From: Rehmannia glutinosa | Taxonomy: Eukaryota > Streptophyta > Magnoliopsida > Lamiales > Orobanchaceae | Length of the DNA: 64,000 nt | Assembly (NCBI GenBank): GCA_016081115.2 | Contig: CM071934.1 | Coordinates: 63,907,267-63,971,266 of the forward strand | Direction of reading: 5' to 3' | In this document: positions 1-10,963 of the stretch, piece by piece | How positions within the stretch are numbered: position 1 is the first letter of the stretch | How the letters are laid out: each line of letters begins with the position of its first letter | Made by a program: the position numbers and the translations under genes | The notes under the pieces: generated by a model | Databases searched by the model: none | Told to the model about the DNA's origin: nothing | The model's input: only the letters and a program-made list of their open reading frames with translations

Positions 1-1066
1 ATACCAAATTCTTCAACACCTCAATAAGAAGATCACCACAATCTTCTTGCACCTATCACCTAGATCATCCAAGTGTGTTCTTACCACAAGAACACTCACA
101 AGGATATCTTGTGTTGAATGACAACCCAAATTCAAGATTACAACTCGATAATGAATGATACAAGTTTGAGTGCAAGTGTAATCAAGAAATAAGCCTAGAC
201 CTCAAGAATGTGAAAGTGATAAGCTAGGCAAATTACAACAAGAATAATGACAATATAAGACCAAGTGTTTGCTTGATTATATCTTGTTGTGTTGTATTGT
301 TCACTCTTATAGTTGTGCTTCAAATCTTCCTCTATTTATAGGAGCTGATTGATACTTGATAGGATCCTCTTGGAATCTGATATCCACAAAAAAATTGCAA
401 TTAAAATCATGATTATAGCTGTTAGAAATCAATCCCACAAATTAGGGAAAAGTTGTCTGTTGCACAACGGTTAGAATTTTGCTGTCAAACTTGAGGGCGA
501 CTGGTCGCACACTAATACGAGAAATAAAGATTACACAGCAATTTTACACTGGTTGATCGGTCTAGGGGGGGTCCGACCGGTCGACCATGGGTCCGACCGG
601 ACCGGTCACCCCTGCCAATTTTTGAGTTACAGGACATTCTGTAATCTCTTCAGGTACCGGTCGCCCTTTGCGCGACCGGTCGACCTCCAGGGTTTTTCAA
701 AACGTCTCGTTTCTATTTCAAATCCAATCTTTCGGACACGGAATGTCCGGTTGAACACAAAAATGTTGTCCAACATTTTATCGAAAATAACCTTCAAGAA
801 ATACTCCGAAAAATTAGTAAAAATATTTTAAATCGATCGAGAGTATTAGGACAACATTTAAAAACATTGTTTCGATGTAAAAACCCGTTGACACAAAATT
901 ATTAAATGTGTTGTCCAATATTGTCGAAAATGAACTTGAAGAAATGCTCCGGAAAATATTAAAACCATTTTAAATCATTTAGGAGTTTTTGGACAACCTT
1001 TAAAAAGACATTGTTTTGGTATAAAAATAAAATCATCAAAATCATGATAAAACCATTTATCAAACA
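1..1066 (-). repeat. 3' LTR of B1 (partial)
   Basis: This stretch matches 26178-27262, the B1 5' LTR, almost base for base, so about 380 bases of this LTR lie before the window. It contains a minus-strand TATA box (CTATAAATAG at 332-341), two hairpin units of the leader array (26-48 and 75-95) and a GC-rich tract with GACCGGTC motifs (about 545-690). It ends in CAAACA at 1066, followed by the polypurine tract. Confidence 0.9.
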
Positions 1067-2057
1067 ATCTCCCCCTTTTTGATGATTACAAATCAAAACA
1101 ATTTTAACGAGGTCGATTTTGAAAACAAAACAATTTTACCGGTTAAAAAGAACTATTAGTTGTGAGCGACAACATTCCACGCAATATAATCACAAGGATG
1201 GGAGTAAAGATATTAAACATATATAGCAAAAGCTCCCCCTATCAATATGCACAACAAGAGTAATGTAAAAGCAATCAACCACAAGCTAAAAGCTTAGCTT
1301 TTACATATTGGTCTTTAGTACAAGAGCTTATAAGCTCCCCCTGTTAACAAAACATCATTAAACAAGTATATAAGTTCATCATACAACAATTGGACTAAGT
1401 ATAGTCCACAACTTATGGCTTTTAGAAGCCATAGCTTATAGCTTCTATGTCGAGCTTTTATTAGCTTCTTTGAGCTAACGAGCCAATTTCCTGTTTCTCC
1501 CCATTTGGAATCATCAAAAGAATGTTAGGATGATAAAAACATCATACAAGTATATCAAAATGCGCCAAAGATACGATTTATCACCCCTAAAAAAATTAGG
1601 CTTAGAGACCGAAGAAATGGGAGAAATGTATCATGAAAAATCCATAAGCTCGTTTTGATTGCCAAGACATGATCTCAATAAGTATTTAAGACATTTGAAA
1701 GCAAGAGAGTCATGTAGAGGTTGAAATATTCATCGTGACATTTCATCGAACACGTTGTGGGCGTGAAAAATAGAAGAAGTTGTATAAAGCCCTTATAAAT
1801 GAATCAAGCCAAAAATATTCATCACCAAATCAGTTCCAACACAATACAATACATCATAAATGACAAGCTCATCACAAGCATATGAAACTTCCATCAAAAA
1901 TATAACAATTAAGTCACAATCTCAAGGGTTCAACCCAATTGAGCAAAGGAAGTAGAATTCTTACCATTCAATCGGTAAAGACGAGCAATGATGATGATAA
2001 TCGAGCTAGATAGTCCCCAAAATATGAAATTTATGCAACAAAACACATTTGAAGTGA
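1067..2057 (-). other. B1 internal 3' region with several polypurine tracts, non-coding
   Basis: No ORF is recognisable. Read on the minus strand, the stretch directly before the 3' LTR is a polypurine tract (AAAAAGGGGGAGAT, 1067-1080). Further GGGGGAGCT-type purine runs lie at about 1231-1240 and 1336-1345, with a GGGGAGAAA run at about 1494-1503. Several polypurine tracts upstream of the 3' LTR are a known feature of Sireviruses. The rest is AT-rich spacer, collinear with 46258-47260 of B2. Confidence 0.7.
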
Positions 2058-2072
2058 ATTGTGTGTGAAATT
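2058..2072. repeat. LINE1 target-site duplication, left copy
   Basis: ATTGTGTGTGAAATT here is repeated exactly at 22276-22290 after the LINE poly(A). The related element B2 carries the unoccupied version of this site at about 47260-47277, which confirms the insertion boundary. Confidence 0.92.
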
Positions 2073-2222
2073 GAATAATAATAAAGGACCCTACACATGA
2101 CTACTCACGAAGGAATTTCGGGGAGGAGTTAGGTCTTGTGTGTGCGATCACACCTTCAGTGTGTGCGATTTCTTTACTTCGTCTTCTCCGGCCGTCACGG
2201 CTCCTTTTCTCCGGCCGTCCTC

Positions 2223-3371
2223 ATGGCTGACCCGCCATGGTTTGGCCACACAGCAAATTTCGACCACCCTCCACAGATAACGCACCCTCCTCGACATGAG
2301 TTAACACAAACGGAGACGATCACTGAAACTAGGGCTCCTCAGGCCATGGCTGCCTCCGCCGCGCGCAGAGCTATTCCGGCCGGCGATGGTGGTCGAGGTC
2401 GTGTATCCTTCGCCGCTTATGGGATGCCATCGGAATTCATCCCAGCCCATGCTCCATGAACGTCCTCCGCCTCCCTCCATCACACCTCAGGCGTCGTCCC
2501 ACCGGACCTCAACTTGCAGCGCACCCCTGCATCTTTGCAACATCCATGCATGTACAACGCACCCGGTCCTCGGCGGCGCCGCGACGCCGGCAGCGTCACA
2601 CCCGGCTTGACCATGCAATCCTCGTACTTGTACCTCGTACCATCCTTTCTTGCAGCAGCCTCCAGCGGTCCCCACTATGCAGGACTCCACGCAGCGCCAG
2701 GTGGTTGGGGAAAAGGGGGATGCGCCTGCATCCTTTTCATACCCCCATGGCCGCTGCCAGCCATGGGGGGCCAGCCCCCTCCCATCTACCTATGGGGGGC
2801 CGGTAACTACTCAACTCCCACCCCTGGCCGCCCCTCCCCAGGGGAGTGATGACCCGTGGGCCACTGTCCACCCTCCGCATGTTCCTCTGCCCACGGGCCC
2901 ACATCCTATTTTAGAATCCAAGAACGCGCAACAGCATGCTGGAAATACTGCTTCAACGTCATCCGATCATGAACCGAACCTGCAACATTCGGCTCATAAA
3001 CCTAATGCTAATCCCAACTTTGAATATTCTTTTGCTAAAATAGTTGCAGGTACCAATAATCTGGATTCCACGCCCCAGGCCACAGGTAATCCTATTTTGT
3101 TTTCCACAATGGTTTCTGGTCAAAATCATTCTATCCCCAAACCGGTTCGCAAAGGTGATTATTACTCTGTTACCATTGATGACAATGTTTACCAACAACG
3201 TCTCGCTGAATTTTCCTACTCGTTGATTGGGAGAGTTATTTTAGGAAAAGGTAACAAACCATGGGCGACTATGCTTTTGCATAAACGCCTATCTGAATTA
3301 TGGGGTATTAAGAATGACTGGAAACTAATTCCCTTGGGCAAGGGATTTTTTTGGGCCAAATTGTTTAGTGC
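2223..3371 (+). pseudogene. LINE1 ORF1, 5' part (DUF4283-like), cut by A1
   Basis: ORF1 of plant L1 elements encodes an RNA-binding protein of the retrotransposition RNP. A possible start is the ATG at 2223 (MADPPWFGH). The reading then needs a frame change and continues in the frame open from 2650. That segment is proline-rich and low-complexity to about 3000, followed by a DUF4283-like block at about 3150-3370 (SYSLIGRVILGKGNKPWAT... LSELWGI... WKLIPLGKGFFWAKLFSA). It stops where the A1 LTR begins and resumes after A1 at 17278. The proline-rich 5' part gives several overlapping ORFs in both strands from base composition alone. The domain assignment is from memory of the family; the exact start is uncertain. 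Confidence 0.75.
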
Positions 3372-4916
3372 TGTTAGGAATTTTATTGTTTAGATTTTGA
3401 TGAATGCCATGTAAAACTTAGAATAGAAAGTTGGCACCCCAATTCTTGTTGTAAAATGCATTGTAATGAATAGAGTGCCAAGCCGAGTTAAATCGCCTAC
3501 GCCCCTAACATGCAAGAAGACAATCAAGATCGGAAGGAAGACTATAACTGCCAGAGACAGTGAGTATGGCAAAGAAGAGTAGACGGAACTCCATCAAGAA
3601 GCAAATGAGATGCGGTGAGTGGAGCATCGATCAAGTCAACTCAAGAAAAGCCAAGTCTCAAGTTGAAGTGACAAGAGTCATCCATGATTGGAAGTCGACT
3701 CTAAGTCACCTGGGAAAGCAAGGAAATGCGGTCAAGTCGAGATAATCAGAAAAGAACCGTTTACCGCGAAAATCAAGAGATTTACTTAAACAAGTAATAT
3801 CTCCATACCACCTTTCTTGGAGTGCTCAGTCCCCGGAAGCGTGCAAAAGGAATGAACAATGGGAAGCACTACACCGTGTCGAACTCAAAAGGTGAAAGAA
3901 CAATTCATACGAGGAAACGGCAATTCCAAGAATCGCAAGCCAACGATCGCAAAGTGACTTTCAAAAATAAGCTTATCTCTTCAACGGGCAAATTTTTGAA
4001 AGTTCACTATAAAAGGCCGAGGAGTTTGTTTGAGATAAAAAAAAAAAAAAGGGGATGACACACACGTGAGATATACAAGCATATTAGAAAAAGCTCAAAC
4101 ATTCTCAATCCTCAAGCCTACATTACGAAGTACATCAATCCAACACTCACTGTGAAGGAAAGAGAACTTCAATCGATTTGAAGAGGAAACTCTTGAAAAC
4201 AAGGGGTCTACATTCCGGGAAGGGTTGTAGAAAGGTTCAAGTTGAACCAAGTCTTAAGCTTTTGGAGGGCTTCGTGATCAAATCCAAAGAGCTTGAGCAA
4301 GTGAGTCAGTAGTAGCAAGGCAACTGCCTGAAGAAGGTTTCGAGTCGCACGAGAAGCCACTGAGTGATCAAGGCGTCTCGCATCGAGTCCCTAAGGATCA
4401 AGTCGGGTCATTGTGATCAAGACTTGTATATGGACTGTTACCACTTTGTAAACCGATCATTACTTAGTGGATTCCTCCAGGAGTTGGAGAAGAGATGAGT
4501 AGAAGAATTACCCCATCTTTGAACCTCTATAAAAACTTTATTTGTGTCATTTACATTTCAAAGATTTAAATTCTGCGCACTTTTAACTCGCTTATATCTG
4601 TGATAAATTTGCTATCCATTTGATAATTTATAAGTACTAAATCAAGCTCTAAAATCTTGCTTAATCAAACTTAAGGGTGTTAAGTCTTCCTGAAAATAAA
4701 ACCACAAAACAGTTAAATTATAGCCAACAAATGAGTTACTCCATCAATAAACGGTGAGTTTGAGAGATTAACTCTACCGAGTGACTAATTCGACGGTCCA
4801 TCAAGGACACAAAACTGTAGAATCAACTCTGTAGATTTAAAAGGACTAAATCGAAAATTTGGTAAGGTTTATTCAACCCCCTTCTAAACCTTACACTACA
4901 CCCCTTGGGACCTACA
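3372..4916 (+). repeat. A1 5' LTR
   Basis: The LTR starts TGTTAGGAA and ends GGGACCTACA. It pairs with 15743-17272, with many small differences. The TATA box CTATAAAAGG is at 4007-4016, about 640 bases into the LTR. The U3 part is rich in short CAAGTC and GTCAACTC repeats. Confidence 0.95.
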
Positions 4917-4918
4917 AG

Positions 4919-4930
4919 TGGTATCGGAGC
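4919..4930 (+). promoter_or_regulatory. A1 primer binding site (initiator Met tRNA type)
   Basis: TGGTATCGGAGC lies two bases after the 5' LTR. It differs by one base from the usual plant copia PBS, TGGTATCAGAGC. A4 carries the same variant, while A2 and A3 carry the usual form. Confidence 0.85.
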
Positions 4931-5036
4931 GGTTGGTTCATTGAACCTCCGCACCGGTTCTTGAACTAGATCTCCAAACTTTTCAAAGTCTACTTTAGTA
5001 CTTAAACCTTCAAATTTTTTATTAAAAGTCATTATC

Positions 5037-7270
5037 ATGGAAGCAAATTTGACACGCATCCCTATGTTCACTATCGAAGAATTTGATGATTGGAAAATTC
5101 GTATGCAGCTCATCTATCAAAGATTACATGATGAGATGTGGATAGTGATAGAAGATGGGCCTCTGCAAATATTAAAGGTGAACACAAATAGTATGCGAAG
5201 AGTTGCAACAAGGAGAAGAAGATGTTGCTTCGGACTATCATGGTTGAAAACCAAGAACCGAGTGGACAAATGATGACAAAAAAGATACAACCTGGACAAT
5301 GTAGCCAGGACATCCTTTACAAAACCTTGACAAAGCCATGTTCAATAAAGTCAAATCATGCAAAACGGCTAAAGAAATGGGACAAGTGACATTAATTTGT
5401 GAAGGCTCGAGCAAATCAAAGAAAACAAATTATCGGTGGCGGTACAAAAATTTGAAAACTTCAAAATGATCTCGGAGAGAACCTGGATCAACTAGACGCT
5501 CGGTTTACGAAATCACAAATGAGTTGTCTACACTTGGAAAGGAATATACACGAGAAGAAATGTGTATGAAGATCCTAAAAAGTCTTCCTAGCCTGAATGG
5601 GAAATGAAGGTCATGGCACCGAGACACTCCATGGACCTATCAAAGACATCCAATCATGAGTTATTCTCGGACCTCAAAGCCTACGAGTTTGAGCTAAGAA
5701 GAAAAGACCAGGAAGAGACAATCTGTACCCAAAACATTTGCTCTAATTGTCAAAGATGGGAAGAGAGCGAGGTCAAAGAGGCAATTGACCCGGAAAAATA
5801 GCGATGGTTAAAAGATTTAACAAGTTCTTTAACAAGAACTACAAGAGAGGAAAGGGTGAATCTTCCGAGAAGACACTCAGCTCCCTCCAAATCAAGGGAA
5901 GACAGCCAACCAAGAGAACATATCATCAAAAAGTTGAGTATCAAAGGGCCGACAACTCGAGAATAGAAAGAGTGATCAAAAAGTCAATATCTATGTTGAA
6001 CTCAGACAACCAGGTCACTATGCCATTGATCGCTCATATCCTGTAGTCAACAAGTACGAGAGATGAAGAAGAAAGAAAGATCTTGAGAGAAGAAGACAAG
6101 AAAGGAAAAAGGCAATGATGGTCCGCAGAGATGCTGAAAAAACCAAGTCGAGAGACAATGATTGAGAGAGCATGAAGCCGACTACTCAAGTGACTCACGA
6201 AGAAGAAGCCCCGATCCGCTTGATGGCCAAAGAACAAGATCAAGAAGATGAGGTACAATCTAACTCAACAAACTCGAGTACACTAGTGATAGTGATAGTG
6301 ATGTGACACACACACTTCATCACCTACTGATCTTTATGATTCATTAAGCAAAATGATGAAAGATTTTGAACACATTAAATCCTCACACACACTATTGAAT
6401 GAGGAAAACAGCTACTCAAAAGTCAAAACTCAAAGTCGACTAAGGAGCCGAGTACTCTAAGTCAAATAAATCATGTTGAGAATAAAAGTTTAAAGGCCGA
6501 AAATGCTAAATTAATAGCAAAATTGCCGCTATAGAAAAGAGGAGAATGACCTCAAAAATGTTATTGCCTCATTCACTAAGGCATCTAAATCATTGGATGA
6601 TCTTATTATGAGTCAAAGAGAATGTGGAGACAAGACAGCTTGGGATTTAATTCCTCTGTGCCATGTCAAACCTCAAGAGTAATTTTGGAAAAAGGATCTT
6701 CAAGTCATGAAGAGTCCGAAAATCTAAAACTCTAAATGTTGCACACACATTCACTCCAAAGCACAATACTAAGCAAACCGGCCTTGGTTACAAAGGAAAA
6801 GGAAAATAGCCGATTGAGTGTCTTTGAAAGGACACCGAGAAGAGGTTCACCGAGTCCCTCAAAAACTCCAAACAAAAATACTCAGTAAAGAAGAAGCGAG
6901 CTACCAAAAATCCCAAAAACCCATAAAAGAAATACATATGATGGGGATGGTAGAAAATAACCAAGCCAAGCCGATTGGAATAATGTGAACTATCAAAGAT
7001 AGACTTATGGAATATAAGCCCAAATGGCAAAGGCCTAGAACTCAAGAAAGGTCATTCCAAAAGCATAAGAGCTTTCATCAAACACATATGCACCTAGGCA
7101 CTACACTCAAAGACACCACAATTACCCAAGGAAGGCAATTGCTAAAACACATATGCAGCATACTGACAAAAGAGACAAACAGATGAACCTAGAATCCCCA
7201 AGCAATTTGCCAGGATTAATTTGCCAGGATTAATTTGCCAGACCTGCATACAAGTATGGGTACCTAAAAC
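5037..7270 (+). pseudogene. A1 gag (capsid and nucleocapsid), decayed
   Basis: Gag forms the virus-like particle. The start is the ATG at 5037 (MEANLTRIPMFTIEEFDDWKIRMQ), about 105 bases after the PBS and identical in position in A3 and A4. Frameshifts break it after about 78 codons. Later pieces are recognisable by alignment with the A3 gag: the capsid-like segment at 5604-5801, an acidic and serine-rich stretch at about 6170-6330, a coiled-coil stretch at about 6340-6600, and a basic glutamine-, tyrosine- and asparagine-rich tail to about 7260. The zinc knuckle that A3 shows intact is only partly recognisable here at about 6000-6040. Gag and pol appear to be one continuous frame in the ancestor. 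Confidence 0.85.
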
Positions 7271-10200
7271 TTAATTTCCTTGATTGCGGTTCAAGGAACA
7301 GTGAGTGCCAAGGAACCTGGTACATGGATAGTGGTCGCATTCCCGGACATATGATAGGAAATAAGAGAAATCATTAAAATTCAAGGAAGTCAAAGGAGCA
7401 AAAGTCATATTTGGGGGAAATGAAGCTCCTGGTGAAATAAGAGGCATTGGATCCATCAAGAGGAATGGATTAGAAATCACGATGTTGCATATGTTGAAGG
7501 ACTCAACTTCAACTTTCGAGTATCGATCGGCTCGTGACAAGGGCTACAATGTTGGATTCAACATGGGTAGATGCCAAATCAAAGAAATTGAATCAAATGA
7601 AGTGGTCTTTGCAAGGATGTAGATGAAAAAATATGTATGTAGTGGATTGGTCAACCGCAACACCCAAAGACATGTCTACTAGCAAAGAGTACATACCGAA
7701 TCAAGTTGGGCAGGCACAAAAAGCTAAGTCACCCGAATTTCAAAACACTTAACAAGTCAAGAAGTCATCTTGTAGAAGGACTTCCGGACTCGATATACAA
7801 GAAGGAGAGTATATGTGATGCATGTCGAAGGAAAACAAATCAAGTCGTCATTCAAAGAAAAGACATGCCCATCCTCAACAAGAATATTGCATCTACTTCA
7901 TATGGATCTATTTGGCCCGGAACCAAACCGATAAGTGGAAAGAAATACACCTTGGTGGTAGTAGATGACTACTCAAGATATACATGGACAATATTCATGT
8001 GCAAGAAGAAAGAAACTCTACAAAAACTACCACAAAATGATGAAGAGGATTCAAAATGAGAAGAGTCAAACCATTATCAAAATAAGATCGGATAGAGGAA
8101 CCGAGTTTGTCAATGGAATAATAACTCGATATTGTATTGAGAATGGTATTGGTCATGAACTATCGCCAGCAAGGACTACACAAAAGAATGGAGTTGCGAA
8201 AGAAGAAAATGTAACCCTCAAAGAAGCGAGGACCATGTTAGCAAGCTCGGTTACCAAAAAGATTTTGGGAAGCAATCAACACGACTTTGCTACACCCAAA
8301 ACAGATGTATGATAAATAGACAAAACAAGGACTCCTATGAGATCTGGATTGGAAGAAAACCAAATGTTTCATATTTCGTAAATATTTGGATGTAAATGCT
8401 TCATCCACAACAATGGCAAAGACAACCTAAAGGCCTTTGATGCCAAAGTCGATGAAGGTATCTTCTTAGGATACTCACCGAAAGCAAAGCCTACAGGATG
8501 CTCAACAAAAGAACTATGGTTACAGAGAGAATCCATTCATGTAGTATTCGATGAGCCAAATGTAAATGGAGAAGACATTGAAGAGTCACCGATAAGTTTG
8601 AATCATCCAATCATACGAAGAGTCCCTATCTTTGCAAGTTTGGAATTATCAATTCGAAGAAGATGAGATAGTTGAATCTCAAAAATTGAAAATTCGCAGC
8701 TAAGTGATAACGAGAGAGTGACCACACCAACACAAATGCAAGTCGATCAATCCGGCTAACTTACTCCAACTTTGATGTAAGATGGCCGAGAGACCATCCA
8801 CGAACTTGTCATTGGAGATATAAGAGAAGGTGTCAAAACAAGATCCGAACTCAACAAGAAGTTATGTTCACATGCTTCATCTCGCAAATAGAGCCAAAAG
8901 ATGTGTCACAAGCATTGGATGACACACATTGGATTCAAGCTATGCAAGAAGAGTCAATCGAGTTTGAAAGAAATAAAGTGTGGGAATTAGTGCAAAGACC
9001 CGTGCATCAAAATGTTATTGGCACCAAATGGGTATTCGAGAAACAAGATGAACGAGGAAGGTTACGTGGTAAGAAACGAAGCAAGACTAGTAGCCAAAGG
9101 ATATTGCCAAGAAGAAGGGATAGATTTTGATGAAACATTTGCCCTCGTAGCAAGATTGGAAGCTATAAGGATGTTTCTTGCCTATGCGACTCACAAGAAT
9201 TTCATTGTATATCGATGGATGTAAAAAGTGCATTCCTAAATGGTTTATTGGAAGAAGAAGTGTATGTTGAACAACCTCCGTGGATTTGAGCAGAAGACTC
9301 TTGGAGACAAAGTATACAAACTCAAGAAAGCCTTGTATGGATTGAAACAGGCACCCGAGCATGGTATGACACCTGTCACAATTCTTAATCGAAAATGGAT
9401 TCACAAAAGGAAAAGTAGATAGAACACTTTTCGAATTCAAGACAAGAAAAGTATACTTGCTTGTTCAAATATATGTGGATGACATTATTTTTGGATCCAC
9501 TAACAAAGAGCTGTGAAAAATTTTCAAACCTCATGCAAAGTAAATTTGAAATGAGCATGATGGGAGAGTCGACATTCTTCCTTGGACTCCAAGTGAAACA
9601 ATTTGAAGGATGGAACCTTCATAAGTCAAACAAAATACACCGTAGACTTAATGAAGAAGTTTGGTATGGAGGAGAAGTCTTCTCAGAAAAATACCAATGA
9701 ACACATCGACCAAAATGGACATGGATGCGGATGGCAAGCGAGCACAGTAGATCAAACAAGATACGAGCACTTATTGGATCATTGCTCTATCTCACAAATT
9801 AGCTAGCGGGCCGACATCACCTTTGCCGTAGGTGTATGTGCAAGATTTCAATCTGCTCAAAAAGAGAGCCACATGATAGCAGGTAAGAGAATATTGAGAT
9901 ACTTGAAAGGAAGCCAAGAAGTAGGCCTATGGTATCCAAAGGAAGGTGGATTCAAGCTAATTGGCTATTCAGATTCTCGACTATCTTTGGATGCAGAGTT
10001 GACAGGAAGAGCACTTGTGCACATGTCAAATGCTAGGAAACAGACTAATTTCCTGGTTTAGCAAGAAGCAAAACTCAATAGCCACCTCTACAAATTGGCA
10101 GAATACATAGGCTGCAGGCATTGTTGTGCCCAAGTCCTATGGATGAGACAAAGAATGAGAGACTATGAAGTTGAAGAAAAAGAAATTCCAATCATGTGTG

Positions 10201-10434
10201 ATAACACAAGTGCAATTGCAATCACTCAAAATCTCGTGTTGCACTCAAGAACAAAACATATTGATGCCGATATCACTTCATAAGAGATCATGTTGGAAAG
10301 AAGGACATTATCTTGGAATATATCTCAACCGATAAACAACTAGTGACATCTTCACAAAACCATTATGTGAGTCAAGATTTGAAGAACTCAAACATGAGTT
10401 GGGGTTAATTGGTGGTGACACTCGAGGCAATTAA
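7271..10434 (+). pseudogene. A1 pol (PR, INT, RT, RNase H), decayed
   Basis: The copia-order polyprotein can be followed through several frames. The protease segment has WYMDSG near 7320. The integrase zinc-binding segment (H...H...CDAC) is at about 7700-7840 and the integrase core at about 7900-8350, with VVVDDYSRYTWTIF and SDRGTEFVNG. RT spans about 8860-9800 (KWVFEK, EEGIDFDETFA, YVDDIIF in shifted frames). RNase H covers 9870-10434 (SIATSTN-like and CDNTSAIAITQN). The last frame ends with TAA at 10434. Many single-base losses compared with A4 make translation impossible. Catalytic residues survive locally but not in one frame. Confidence 0.88.
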
Positions 10435-10963
10435 AGAAGAGAAATGGAAATGAAAAAGGGGAAAAAGGAGTGAAATGTAAATCACCAAGAATCAAGATCG
10501 AAAGACTACACCGAGTCACCGATAGCCGAGTCGCTAAGAGAATCGTGAGAAGTAGAGTTAAATCAACTAAGAGATAAGTCAATAACTTATGAGCAAAGTG
10601 ACAAAAACGCAGTCGTTTTTACTAAGCGGGAATGTTTTAATGAATAAGTCGGCATAATGATGATGTGTCTGAGACAAAAAGCTGCACACCAAGCTTATGA
10701 TTGGATATAAATGCTGCCGCATTAAATACGAGACATGAAATGCTCAATAAGCGTGCGAAATCCAAGCCGTTGATTTCGATCACGATTCAAAAACCACCCG
10801 CACGTCCTTTCATAAACCATATTTAAACCATTTTCGTCCATTTCTCTCTCACACTTCTAAAAACTGTTCATCTCTTTCTCTCAAAAGCAAAGGCAGAATA
10901 CTCTCGAAACCCTATCAACCTTCAAATCAATTTCTGAGTTTTTCCTTGAAATAATACTGAGAA
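10435..10963 (+). promoter_or_regulatory. A1 spacer between pol and third ORF, promoter-like
   Basis: About 530 bases without a gene. A TATA-like stretch (ATATTTAAACC, about 10820-10830) is followed by a pyrimidine-rich TTTCTCTCTCACACTT segment and then the third-ORF ATG at 10964. A4 has the same arrangement and spacing at 62001-62556. Promoter activity is inferred from layout only. Confidence 0.45.

Noticed and set aside
545..690. ACCGGTCGAC-like strings that look like cloning-site polylinker
   Set aside because: They recur at homologous places in three other LTRs with independent variation, so they belong to the element and are not vector contamination.
2136..2849. Several overlapping proline-rich ORFs at the LINE1 5' end
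   Set aside because: GC- and proline-rich sequence opens frames in both strands. None has a recognisable domain except as part of ORF1.
4911..4930. Match to initiator-Met tRNA sequence as a possible tRNA gene
   Set aside because: Only the 12-base PBS is present, directly after an LTR; there is no cloverleaf.
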